Assembly: GCA_017962745.1 (NCBI GenBank)
Contig: JAGCUR010000007.1
Coordinates: 21,743-85,742, forward strand
Direction: 5' to 3'
DNA from: Bacilli bacterium
GTDB lineage: Bacteria > Bacillota_I > Bacilli_A > ML615J-28 > CAG-698
DNA length: 64,000 nt
Of the stretch, positions 45,790 through 54,014 are shown piece by piece. How positions within the stretch are numbered: position 1 is the stretch's first letter; each line of letters begins with the position of its first letter. The translations under genes and the position numbers were made by a program. Under the pieces are notes generated by a model, which ran no database searches, was not told where the DNA came from, and saw only the letters and a list, made by a program, of their open reading frames with translations.

Positions 45790-46818
45790 ATGGAAACTGA
45801 AGAATTATTGAAATCTTTGGAGGAAGAAGCGAATCTTGCGATTGATAATGCAAGTCAAGTTCAAGAAGTAAATGAAGCCAAGGCGCAATTTTTGGGCAAA
45901 AAGAGCAAACTAAACGCTCTTATGGCAACAATGCGCGATTTAAGCGCTGAAGGTAGAAAAGAGTTAGGTGAAAAGATCAATTCTTTTAAAACAGCTCTAG
46001 AAAATAAGGTTAGAGAAAAGATTCAAGCATTAGAAGATGCTAAGATTAATGCGATGCTTGCATCACAAGAAATTGATGTTACCTTACCTGGTAAACAAAT
46101 AATGGATGGTAACTTACACCCACTTACTAAAATATATAGTGAGATTGAAGAGATATGTTCTTCAATGGGCTTTAAAGTAGCTGATGGACCAGAAGTAGAA
46201 TGCGATTTATATAATTTTGAAATGCTTAATTTACCTAAAGGTCATCCTGCTCGTGAAATGCAAGATTCATATTATATTACGGAAAACATGTTACTTCGTA
46301 CGCAAACTTCTCCAGTTCAAATTAGAACACTACTTGCGGCTAAAGGTGAGCCAGTTAAAATCATTTGCCCTGGTAAAGTATATAGACGTGATAATGATGA
46401 TGCAACACATTCTCATCAATTCATGCAATGCGAAGGATTAGTAGTTGGACCTAATGTTACGATGGCAGACTTAAAAGGTACTTTACAAACTATTTTCAGA
46501 AAATTATTTGGAGAAGATGTAAAGGTTAGATTTAGACCATCATTCTTCCCATTTACGGAACCTAGTGTAGAAGTTGATTTCTCATGCTTCAAATGCCATG
46601 GAGAGGGTTGCCCTTTATGTAAACAAAATGGTTGGATTGAAGTATTAGGTGCCGGAATGGTTCATCCAAATGTTTTAAAGATGGCTGGATATGATCCAGA
46701 AAAGATGCAAGGATTTGCTTTTGGTATTGGAATTGAAAGAATCGCAATGCTTAAATATGGGATCGATGACATCCGTAACTTCTATAACGATGATGTTAGA
46801 TTCTTAAAGCAATTTTAG
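45790..46818 (+). CDS. pheS: Phenylalanyl-tRNA synthetase alpha subunit
   Basis: A 342-residue class II catalytic subunit. It has the N-terminal coiled coil (about 1-90), [19 protein letters not shown], motif 2 [39 protein letters not shown] and motif 3 [19 protein letters not shown]. The frame opens at 45778, but GGAGG at 45780 is itself the ribosome binding site for the ATG at 45790. Followed by pheT after 12 bases; the two form the alpha2-beta2 enzyme. Confidence 0.95.
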   Translation: METEELLKSLEEEANLAIDNASQVQEVNEAKAQFLGKKSKLNALMATMRDLSAEGRKELGEKINSFKTALENKVREKIQALEDAKINAMLASQEIDVTLPGKQIMDGNLHPLTKIYSEIEEICSSMGFKVADGPEVECDLYNFEMLNLPKGHPAREMQDSYYITENMLLRTQTSPVQIRTLLAAKGEPVKIICPGKVYRRDNDDATHSHQFMQCEGLVVGPNVTMADLKGTLQTIFRKLFGEDVKVRFRPSFFPFTEPSVEVDFSCFKCHGEGCPLCKQNGWIEVLGAGMVHPNVLKMAGYDPEKMQGFAFGIGIERIAMLKYGIDDIRNFYNDDVRFLKQF

Positions 46819-46830
46819 AGGTGAATAACT

Positions 46831-49236
46831 ATGCGAGTAAAATTAGAATGGTTAAATGAATTAGTAGATTTAACAGGCTTATCAGTTAAAGAAATCGTAG
46901 ATAAAGTAAGCTTATATTCAATCGAAGTTGAAAACTTAGAAAAGTTAATCCCTGCTAGTAATCTAGTTATCGGTCATGTCTTAACAAAAACTCCTCATCC
47001 AGATTCAGATCACTTAAATGTCTTAACAGTTGATGTAAAGACTGAGGTGCTTCAAATAGTATGTGGAGCACCGAATGTAGAGGCGGGGCAATATGTAATT
47101 GTTGCTTTAGTTGGAGCTGAACTTCCTGGTGGTAAAATCAATGCATCTAAAATTAGAGGTGTAGAAAGCTTTGGTATGTGCTGTTCATTAGCTGAACTTG
47201 GAATTGAAGCAAAGTATATTCCTGAAAAGTTTGCAAATGGTATTTATTATTTTGAAGATGGGGCAGAAATCGGCAGTGATGCTTTGAAAGCATTAAATAT
47301 GGATGATTATGTAATCGAATTAGGTATTACCCCAAATCGTGGCGACCTACTTAGTATGTTAGGTGTAGCTTATGAATTCTCAGCTGCTTTTAATAGACCA
47401 CTTAAACCGCTTAAGTATGAATATAAACGTAGCGAAAGTTTTGATAAAGAATTAAGCGTTAAAATCGAAGCTGATGCATGTTTATCATATTATGCGCAAG
47501 TTATTAGAGATGTTCATATTAAAGAATCACCTAGATGGTTGAAATCTAGATTAATCGCTTTTGGTGTTAGACCAATTAATAATGTAGTAGACATTACTAA
47601 TTATATTTTAGCATTATTTGGTCAGCCTCTACATTCATTTGATTACGATGTATTAGGTAATAAGATTGTAGTAAGATACGCAAAAGCGAATGAAACTATT
47701 ACTACTCTTGATGATATTGAAAGAAATTTAGAGCCAACTGATTTATTAATTACAGATGGTGCTAAAGGGGTTGCCCTAGCTGGTGTAATGGGTGGCTCTA
47801 ATTCAGATATTAAAGATACAACTAAAAATGTTTTAATTGAAGCAGCTATCTTTGACCCAATGACAGTTAGAAAGACAGCAGCTAGACTAAACTTACATTC
47901 GGAATCATCAATGCGTTTTGAAAGAGGCGTTGATTTAAATAGAACTAAGTTAGCCCTAGATTATACAAATTACTTATTTGTTACGCTAGCTGATGCTAAA
48001 ATTGATAAAGCATGGGTACATGCCGGAATTGAAGAACTTCCTGATACAGTAGTAAAACTATCAAGTTACAACGTAAACCACTTACTTGGTACTAATATTG
48101 AAACTAAAAAAATCGTTAAGATTTTAGAAGATTTAAGATTTAAAGTAAAAGTAGATGGCGATACCTTAGAAGTAAGCGTACCTTCACGTAGACCTGATAT
48201 TGCTATTATGCAAGATATCGTAGAAGAAGTCGGTAGACTTTATGGTTATGAAAACTTACCAGCAACTACTCCTACAGATAGCTTAGTCGGTGGGCTAAAT
48301 AATATGCAAACTAATGAAGCTAAGATAAAAAATACTTTATCTGGTTTAGGTTTATATGAAGCAATTACTTATTCACTAGTTAACGAAGAACAAAATAAAC
48401 AGTTTAATTATAATCACCTAGATTTAGGTAACATTAAATTATTAATGCCTTTGACTGAAGACCGTAAAGTTTTAAGAAAATCATTACTACCTTCTTTAGT
48501 TGATGCATGTAAATATAATGTATCTAGAAAATGTAAAGATTATTCAGTATATGAGATTGGTAAAGTATACTTTGATAATACAGCAAACGCTAAAGATTCT
48601 TATTTAGAAGAATACCGCCTTGCTGGTATTATGAGTGGAACATTCTCATCAACTTTACATTCTGGAAAACTAGAAAAAGTTGATTTCTATTTAGTAAAAG
48701 GTATTATTGATCACTTGTTCAATAAGTTTGATCTAAAACTAGAATATAAACCAATTGATAAAGAAGTAGTAGAGCTTCATCCAAATCGTAGTGCTACTGT
48801 TTTATTTGATGGTAAACCAATTGGTTTTATTGGCCAACTTCATCCAAAGTATGCCCGTGAGAATGGTTTAGATGAAACATATGTTTATGAATTAAAGATT
48901 GACTGGTTACTTGATTATGTGGAACCGATTAGAAAATATGCACCAATCAATAAGCTACCAAGTGTCGAAAGAGACTTAGCGCTTGTTGTTAAGAAACAAG
49001 TTCTAGCCAGTGATATTATCGCTTCAATTAGAAAGAGCGAAAAAGAATTATTAAGCGATGTTAAGGTATTTGATGTATATGTTGGTGAAAAAGTAGCAAG
49101 CGATGAAAAGAGTATTGCTTTAAAACTAATATTCACATCACAAAGTCAATTGACTGATGAAATAATAAATGAAAAGATTAAGAAGATTCTAAAAGATTTA
49201 TCATTTAGAGTAGGAGCAAAATTAAGAGAAATTTAG
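46831..49236 (+). CDS. pheT: Phenylalanyl-tRNA synthetase beta subunit
   Basis: An 801-residue subunit. In order: the EMAP-like tRNA-binding domain (about 40-150, VIGHVLTKTPHPDSDHLNV), the B3/B4 editing region (about 205-380), B5 (about 400-470) and the catalytic-like core (GLGLYEAITYSLVNEEQ). It ends in the FDX-ACB anticodon-binding domain (PSVERDLALVV, LTFTSQSQLTDEI-like end). Full length for the family, with GAGGTG before the ATG. Confidence 0.95.
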   Translation: MRVKLEWLNELVDLTGLSVKEIVDKVSLYSIEVENLEKLIPASNLVIGHVLTKTPHPDSDHLNVLTVDVKTEVLQIVCGAPNVEAGQYVIVALVGAELPGGKINASKIRGVESFGMCCSLAELGIEAKYIPEKFANGIYYFEDGAEIGSDALKALNMDDYVIELGITPNRGDLLSMLGVAYEFSAAFNRPLKPLKYEYKRSESFDKELSVKIEADACLSYYAQVIRDVHIKESPRWLKSRLIAFGVRPINNVVDITNYILALFGQPLHSFDYDVLGNKIVVRYAKANETITTLDDIERNLEPTDLLITDGAKGVALAGVMGGSNSDIKDTTKNVLIEAAIFDPMTVRKTAARLNLHSESSMRFERGVDLNRTKLALDYTNYLFVTLADAKIDKAWVHAGIEELPDTVVKLSSYNVNHLLGTNIETKKIVKILEDLRFKVKVDGDTLEVSVPSRRPDIAIMQDIVEEVGRLYGYENLPATTPTDSLVGGLNNMQTNEAKIKNTLSGLGLYEAITYSLVNEEQNKQFNYNHLDLGNIKLLMPLTEDRKVLRKSLLPSLVDACKYNVSRKCKDYSVYEIGKVYFDNTANAKDSYLEEYRLAGIMSGTFSSTLHSGKLEKVDFYLVKGIIDHLFNKFDLKLEYKPIDKEVVELHPNRSATVLFDGKPIGFIGQLHPKYARENGLDETYVYELKIDWLLDYVEPIRKYAPINKLPSVERDLALVVKKQVLASDIIASIRKSEKELLSDVKVFDVYVGEKVASDEKSIALKLIFTSQSQLTDEIINEKIKKILKDLSFRVGAKLREI

Positions 49237-49245
49237 GAGAGAAAC

Positions 49246-49713
49246 ATGGCTACTATCCATATGTTAGTTGGTATCCCCGCAAGTGGTAAATCAACTTATG
49301 CTAAAGAGTTAGCAAGAAACCTTAATATTCCGATTGTATCTAGTGATGAAATGCGTAATCTTCATCCTGACGTACAAGAAAAAGATATCTGGCCACTAAT
49401 ATATAATGAATGCATTAGACTAGTTGAAAATGGTCAAGACTTTATATATGATGCAACTAACATTACTCCTAAAGTTAGAACTAATTTTAAAAATATAATT
49501 AAAGAACATACAAATGATTTTGTAATTGGTACTTACTTTTTTGATACCGATCCAAAAATTTGTTATGATCGAGCAATAAAGAGGAATGAGATGCCAGGAG
49601 AAAGATATATTCCGCCTGAAGTAATCTTATCGTATGGCGATAAAGTAATAGCGCCACAGGATGATGAAGGATTTATTTTTAGAAAGGTTATTAAAAATGA
49701 TTCAAACAATTAA
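49246..49713 (+). CDS. AAA_33-type P-loop kinase
   Basis: A 155-residue small P-loop protein: Walker A GIPASGKSTYAKELA, then SSDEMRN (D-E substrate/Mg motif) and FIYDATNITPKVRTNF. This is the pattern of AAA_33 kinases related to the kinase domain of polynucleotide kinase. A phosphotransfer reaction on a nucleic acid end or a small molecule is likely; the substrate is unknown. It lies 9 bases after pheT and overlaps the mutarotase gene downstream by 17 bases, so it is probably part of the same transcript. Confidence 0.8.
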   Translation: MATIHMLVGIPASGKSTYAKELARNLNIPIVSSDEMRNLHPDVQEKDIWPLIYNECIRLVENGQDFIYDATNITPKVRTNFKNIIKEHTNDFVIGTYFFDTDPKICYDRAIKRNEMPGERYIPPEVILSYGDKVIAPQDDEGFIFRKVIKNDSNN

Positions 49714-50560
49714 AAATAAAAATGTAACTTTAGAAATAGATAGCTTAGGCGCTGAAGCCCTTCATTTTACTTGTAAAGGTATTAATTACTTAAGAGAAAG
49801 AGATGAAGTGTGGGATCGCACTGCACCAATTCTATTTCCAATCGTTGGTAGATTAAAAGATGGGTATGCTTTTTATGATGGTAAAAAGATAACTTTAGGT
49901 GTGCATGGCTTTGCTGCTCATCGTGAATTTAAAGTGGTTGATAAAAAAGAAAATGAAATAACACTATATGATAAGTATGATGATGATACTTTAAATATTT
50001 ATCCATTTAAATATGAATTATATGTTACATATAAATTAAATAAGAAATCATATGATACAATCATCAAAGTAAAAAATATTGATAGCGTAAGTTATAAATA
50101 TAATATTGGTGGTCACCCCGGAATTGTATGTCCTTTATTTAAAGGGGAAGAGTTTAATGATTATCATATTAAATTTAATAAAAAAGAAACATTTCCATCA
50201 CCTAGTATTGTAAATGCATCAATGTTAGACTTTGATCATCCTAGCTTTGAATTTATCAATATCGATCGTATCGATCTAGATTACAAATATTTCTTAGTTG
50301 ATGCTATTGTTAATCGTAATTTAAAATCTGATGTTATATGTTTATTAAATAATGATAACTACGGTATTAAATTCACATATAATGGTTTTAATACAATCGC
50401 CTTTTGGACTAGACCTGGTGCCAAATATTTATGCTTCGAACCATGGCATGGCTATGCAGACTTATATGATACTAATCAAGATTTCTTAACTAAACCGGAT
50501 TTAATTGAAATTAAGCCAGGTGAAGAAAAAGAAGTATCATTTAATATTGAAATAGTATAG
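49697..50560 (+). CDS. Aldose 1-epimerase family protein (LacX-like), copy 1
   Basis: A 287-residue galactose-mutarotase-like protein. ILFPIVGRLKDGY and ITLGVHGFAAHREF carry the conserved H-G-F, GGHPGIVCPL holds the second active-site histidine, and LCFEPWHGYAD holds the catalytic-glutamate region. The frame is open to 49661; the ATG at 49697 follows AAAGG and matches the start of the second copy. It equilibrates alpha and beta anomers of sugars such as galactose. A paralogue follows 8 bases downstream. Confidence 0.87.
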   Translation: MIQTIKNKNVTLEIDSLGAEALHFTCKGINYLRERDEVWDRTAPILFPIVGRLKDGYAFYDGKKITLGVHGFAAHREFKVVDKKENEITLYDKYDDDTLNIYPFKYELYVTYKLNKKSYDTIIKVKNIDSVSYKYNIGGHPGIVCPLFKGEEFNDYHIKFNKKETFPSPSIVNASMLDFDHPSFEFINIDRIDLDYKYFLVDAIVNRNLKSDVICLLNNDNYGIKFTYNGFNTIAFWTRPGAKYLCFEPWHGYADLYDTNQDFLTKPDLIEIKPGEEKEVSFNIEIV

Positions 50561-50568
50561 GTAAAAAT

Positions 50569-51441
50569 ATGTTATATACAATTAATAATGATCACATTAA
50601 ATTAGAAGTAGATAACCATGGAGCAGAAGTCAATAGCTTAATTATAAACGGCCTAAGCGTTATTAGACAAAAAGATGAAGCTTGGGGAAGAAGCGCTCCA
50701 TTCTTATTTCCCATCGTTGGTTGCTTAAAAGATGGTTATACTATTATTAATAATCAAAAATACAATATTACTAAACATGGATTCTTAAGAGATCATGATT
50801 TAGTCTTAGTTAGTAAAACAAGTGATTCACTAGTATTTATGGATACATATAATGATTCTTCATTTAAGATGTTTCCATTTAAATATGAATTATATGTTAC
50901 ATATAAACTAGATGGTGAAAAATTAGTAACAACTCTTAAAGTTAAAAACATCGATAAGGTTAGTTATAAATATAATATTGGTGGTCATCCTGGATTTAGA
51001 TGTCCACTAAATGAAGATGAAGAGTTTGGTGATTACAAAATTGTATTTGAAAAAGAAGAATCATTTGTAACTCCTTCATATCCTGATGGGTTAATGGATT
51101 TTAATAACTATTTAGCTAAATATGATCACATCGATCATATCGATTTAAACTATAAACTATTTGAAATAGATGCTTTAGTTATTAGAAATATTAAATCAAG
51201 AACAGTATGTTTATTAAATAAAGTTAATAAAGGTATTAAATTTAGTTTTAAGGGCTTTAATACACTAGCCTTATGGACAAAACCAAATAATAAATATATT
51301 TGTTTAGAACCATGGTGCGGATATGATGATTTAGTAGATTCGAATCATTCATTTGAATCTAAAGCTGACCTAATTGAAATTAAGCCAGGCGAAGAACAAG
51401 AATATTCTTATATTATAGAGTTAACAGAAAAGACAAAGTGA
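50569..51441 (+). CDS. Aldose 1-epimerase family protein (LacX-like), copy 2
   Basis: A 290-residue paralogue of the preceding gene with the same landmarks: FLFPIVGCLKDGY, ITKHGFLRDHDL, GGHPGFRCPL and ICLEPWCGYDDLVD. Long identical stretches (FKYELYVTYKL, SYKYNIGGHPG, LIEIKPGEE) show a tandem duplication. The stop codon lies inside the shared terminator stem. Confidence 0.87.
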   Translation: MLYTINNDHIKLEVDNHGAEVNSLIINGLSVIRQKDEAWGRSAPFLFPIVGCLKDGYTIINNQKYNITKHGFLRDHDLVLVSKTSDSLVFMDTYNDSSFKMFPFKYELYVTYKLDGEKLVTTLKVKNIDKVSYKYNIGGHPGFRCPLNEDEEFGDYKIVFEKEESFVTPSYPDGLMDFNNYLAKYDHIDHIDLNYKLFEIDALVIRNIKSRTVCLLNKVNKGIKFSFKGFNTLALWTKPNNKYICLEPWCGYDDLVDSNHSFESKADLIEIKPGEEQEYSYIIELTEKTK

Positions 51442-51460
51442 TAATCACTTTGTCTTTTTA
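51428..51460. terminator. Bidirectional terminator between the mutarotase genes and the MBL gene
   Basis: A perfect 14-bp stem (AAAAGACAAAGTGA / TCACTTTGTCTTTT, loop TAA) followed by T residues; its A-rich left end serves the minus strand. Confidence 0.88.
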
Positions 51461-52366
51461 TTTACGATTATATAGTTCATCATAACTAATCATATCCACT
51501 TTTATATCGCCATCTACTGGGATAGTATAGATTAGATATTTTCTTTCAGTTGTTAAGGTTTTACAATCTTTGTTTGCTTCCATTAAATCTTTAATAGTTG
51601 TCCATCTTTCTAAATACCAATAGCTATTAGTAATGATAGCATGTTTTGGTTTATATATAGCTAGAGCTTCTTTAGTGTTACAGCCACTTGTACCATGGTG
51701 TGGCACTTTATAGATATCCATTTGGCAGCCTAGTTCTTTTGCTATCTTTAAATTGACATAAGATAGATATTCAATGCCGGCATCATAGTCAGCTATATCG
51801 CTACCTAAGAAGATATTTTTACCATTAACGTTAGCGTAAAGTGGAGAAGAATTTCCATTTTCGCTTAATAAACATTGATGATAACAATAGGCATCTTTAT
51901 CTTCATACGCTTGTCTTACATAGTTTCTTGTTCTAAATGCTTTAAACTTAAATTTTCCGCATTCAATCCCTGTAGTATTATCGCTTACAATTTCCGCCAC
52001 TTCACACTTTTTCTTAGCTAATTCTAAAATCTTTTTAAATTGATAATTGGCATCGAAATGATATTCATCATCTAGACCTGGTTGCTTGTTACCTGATCCA
52101 TCATCGCCATCGCAACCGCTATATTCTTGGATAAAGAACTTCTTAACATTATATGTTTTTAAGATAGCTTCTGATCCGCTATAGTGATCATAATGGAAAT
52201 GACTTACATAAACAAACTCTAAATTTTTAACGCCTAGATAATCAAGATAGGCTAAAGTCTTGTTTAAGTGATTTACTTCGCCTGTATCCACAAGCGCATA
52301 TAAGCCCTCGCTTTCTACTAAAATACAATCACTCCAAATGTAATTCATGAAATGTAGTTTTTCCAT
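51458..52366 (-). CDS. Metallo-beta-lactamase fold hydrolase
   Basis: A 302-residue MBL protein. The metal motif H-x-H-x-D-H is present as VSHFHYDHYSGSE, GSDIADYD gives a bridging aspartate and KVPHHGTSG the later histidines. The layout resembles ComEC-type C-terminal MBL domains standing alone. There is no signal peptide. Substrate unknown; nuclease or phosphodiesterase activity is possible. Single minus-strand gene with GAGGT before its ATG. Confidence 0.85.
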   Translation of the reverse strand: MEKLHFMNYIWSDCILVESEGLYALVDTGEVNHLNKTLAYLDYLGVKNLEFVYVSHFHYDHYSGSEAILKTYNVKKFFIQEYSGCDGDDGSGNKQPGLDDEYHFDANYQFKKILELAKKKCEVAEIVSDNTTGIECGKFKFKAFRTRNYVRQAYEDKDAYCYHQCLLSENGNSSPLYANVNGKNIFLGSDIADYDAGIEYLSYVNLKIAKELGCQMDIYKVPHHGTSGCNTKEALAIYKPKHAIITNSYWYLERWTTIKDLMEANKDCKTLTTERKYLIYTIPVDGDIKVDMISYDELYNRK

Positions 52367-52389
52367 ATTTGTACCTCTAAATTAATACC

Positions 52390-52418
52390 ATTATACAAAA
52401 ATATATTATTATTCTCAA
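52390..52418 (-). promoter_or_regulatory. Promoter of the MBL gene
   Basis: On the minus strand, TTGAGA (52418-52413), 17-bp spacer, TATAAT (52395-52390). Confidence 0.8.
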
Positions 52419-52443
52419 CCAATAACATATATTATTTTGTAAA

Positions 52444-52472
52444 TTGAATATGGGATAAGAAAATGATATAAT
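52444..52472 (+). promoter_or_regulatory. Promoter of the 52.5 kb lipoprotein gene, probably giving a leaderless mRNA
   Basis: TTGAAT (52444-52449), 17-bp spacer, TATAAT (52467-52472). The expected start of transcription (6-8 bases after the -10) falls on the ATG at 52479. Confidence 0.7.
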
Positions 52473-52478
52473 CTAAAT

Positions 52479-52865
52479 ATGAAGAAAATATTAACGATTA
52501 GCCTATTATTATTTATTTTACTAGTTTTTAGTGGGTGCGGAACAAGTTATGTAATGGCAGCTTCATCAACTGAAGAGAATGCTGTCCATAACCATTATAA
52601 ATTTGGTGCTTTTAAAGGTGTTTACACTTTTAAAAAAACAATTAGCGAAGATACAACCGTCCGCATTGTTACTTATACCGAAATTGAAGATGTCTTATAC
52701 ATTAAAATTAAAGCATCAGGTGAAGTAATTCATACGATGGAAGTAACAAAAGACACTAACGATACATACTATATCGATTTAGAAAGAGGAAACTATGAGT
52801 TTTCGCTAAGTAGTGAAAATGTATTTAAAGGCGAATTATTATTTGAATGGAAATATGAGAAGTAG
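52479..52865 (+). CDS. Small lipoprotein of unknown function
   Basis: A 128-residue lipoprotein. A 19-residue signal ends in the lipobox FSGC with C20. The mature part is a small beta-rich domain (YTFKKTISEDTTVRIVTYTE; GNYEFSLSSENVFKGELLF). No family is recognised. No Shine-Dalgarno sequence precedes the ATG, and the promoter -10 ends 6 bases upstream. The start is fixed by the signal peptide, as no other in-frame ATG could give it. coaX follows 7 bases downstream. Confidence 0.75.
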   Translation: MKKILTISLLLFILLVFSGCGTSYVMAASSTEENAVHNHYKFGAFKGVYTFKKTISEDTTVRIVTYTEIEDVLYIKIKASGEVIHTMEVTKDTNDTYYIDLERGNYEFSLSSENVFKGELLFEWKYEK

Positions 52866-52872
52866 GTAGATT

Positions 52873-53634
52873 ATGGGAAGAAATATTATAACAATTGATG
52901 TTGGTAATTCTAATACAAGTATTGTGGTAATTGATTACCAGAATAAAGATATCAAGTGGAGTCAAAAATACAAAGATGATGACGCAAAAAAAGCAACACT
53001 TTGCAAAGACTTTTTGAATTTAAAAGACAAATTTGTACCTCTTGCTGCTGTAATTAGCAGCGTAGTGCCTGATGTGGATAAAAGAATCAAGGCAGCACTA
53101 AAAGAAGTAGATATTCCTTGTATGTTTATTAAGCCATCAGAGCATGAAGACTTACTAAAACTTGATGTACTTGGTAAATACGAGTTAGGCGCTGATATAT
53201 TCTGCGGTTGTGTAGAAAGCGCAAGACGCTTTAGATCATCAATTACAATCGATATGGGCACTGCTACCACAATAACTTTAGTAAAAGATAATACATTGCT
53301 TGCTTGTGCAATATACCCAGGCACTCAAGCAGCATTTAAGAGCTTGTGTGATGCAACTGCTCTGCTTAACTATACTGAAATTAAAGAACCAGAACGCTTT
53401 ATTGGTGGAAATACTGAAGATGCTTTAAGAACTGGTATGTTATATGGAACAATTGGGGCTTTAAAAGAAATAATTGCTAAGTATAAATCATATGTTAAAG
53501 ATGCGAAAGTTGTCTTTAGCGGTGGAGCTGGAAGGCATTTCTTCGATTATTTCGATGGTTGTATTTATGAAAAAGATTTAATCCATTTAGGACTAGCTTA
53601 TATTTATATGAAAAAGGTGGTTAAAGCAAAATGA
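52873..53634 (+). CDS. coaX: Type III pantothenate kinase
   Basis: A 253-residue ASKHA-fold kinase for the first step of coenzyme A synthesis from pantothenate. The phosphate loop is TIDVGNSNTSIVVID. AAVISSVVPDV, LGKYELGADIF and TIDMGTATTITLV are the conserved blocks, and FSGGAGRHFF is near the end. GADR of most CoaX proteins is GADI here. Weak AGGTAG site. Overlaps the next gene by 4 bases. Confidence 0.92.
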   Translation: MGRNIITIDVGNSNTSIVVIDYQNKDIKWSQKYKDDDAKKATLCKDFLNLKDKFVPLAAVISSVVPDVDKRIKAALKEVDIPCMFIKPSEHEDLLKLDVLGKYELGADIFCGCVESARRFRSSITIDMGTATTITLVKDNTLLACAIYPGTQAAFKSLCDATALLNYTEIKEPERFIGGNTEDALRTGMLYGTIGALKEIIAKYKSYVKDAKVVFSGGAGRHFFDYFDGCIYEKDLIHLGLAYIYMKKVVKAK

Positions 53635-54014
53635 GAATAAACTTATTATTAATCGAAAATAACATTCCACTTTGGGGTTGGATATTAATCGTACCCGTTT
53701 GTTTAATCGTAGTGCTAGCAATTGTTGCTTTTATTATTAGATTTACAAAAACGATTAAACTAAATCGTAAAGGTAAAAAATTAGCACCAATTGCTAATGA
53801 AGATTTACTTCTGGCATATGGTGGAATGGAAAATATTGAATCAGTATCTAAAGAGATGACTAGACTTACAGTAAGTGTAGTTGATTTAGAAAAAGTTAAT
53901 CCCGAAAGAATTAAAGAATTAGGTGCTAAAAATGTCCTTATTATGGGCAACCAAGTTAAAAGCACTTATGAAGATATTGATAATGCATATGCTAGTTTAA
54001 ATGGAGGTAAATAA
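53631..54014 (+). CDS. Membrane-anchored PTS EIIB-like protein without the phosphorylation cysteine
   Basis: A 127-residue protein. One membrane helix (about 13-37) is followed by a basic linker and a domain that reads like the glucose-type EIIB: LLLAYGGMENIESVSKEMTR, then LTVSVVD, then IKELGAKNVLIMGNQVKSTY. In EIIB the cysteine precedes TRL by two residues; here that position is E75. It cannot be a phosphocarrier at that residue. It is coupled to coaX (ATGA) and to transketolase (one-base overlap), with no EIIC or EIIA nearby. A regulatory or sensing role is possible. Confidence 0.7.
   Translation: MRINLLLIENNIPLWGWILIVPVCLIVVLAIVAFIIRFTKTIKLNRKGKKLAPIANEDLLLAYGGMENIESVSKEMTRLTVSVVDLEKVNPERIKELGAKNVLIMGNQVKSTYEDIDNAYASLNGGK

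Noticed and set aside
49661..49696. Longer N-terminus for the first mutarotase
   Set aside because: The extension overlaps the kinase gene further, lacks a ribosome binding site and is absent from the tandem paralogue.
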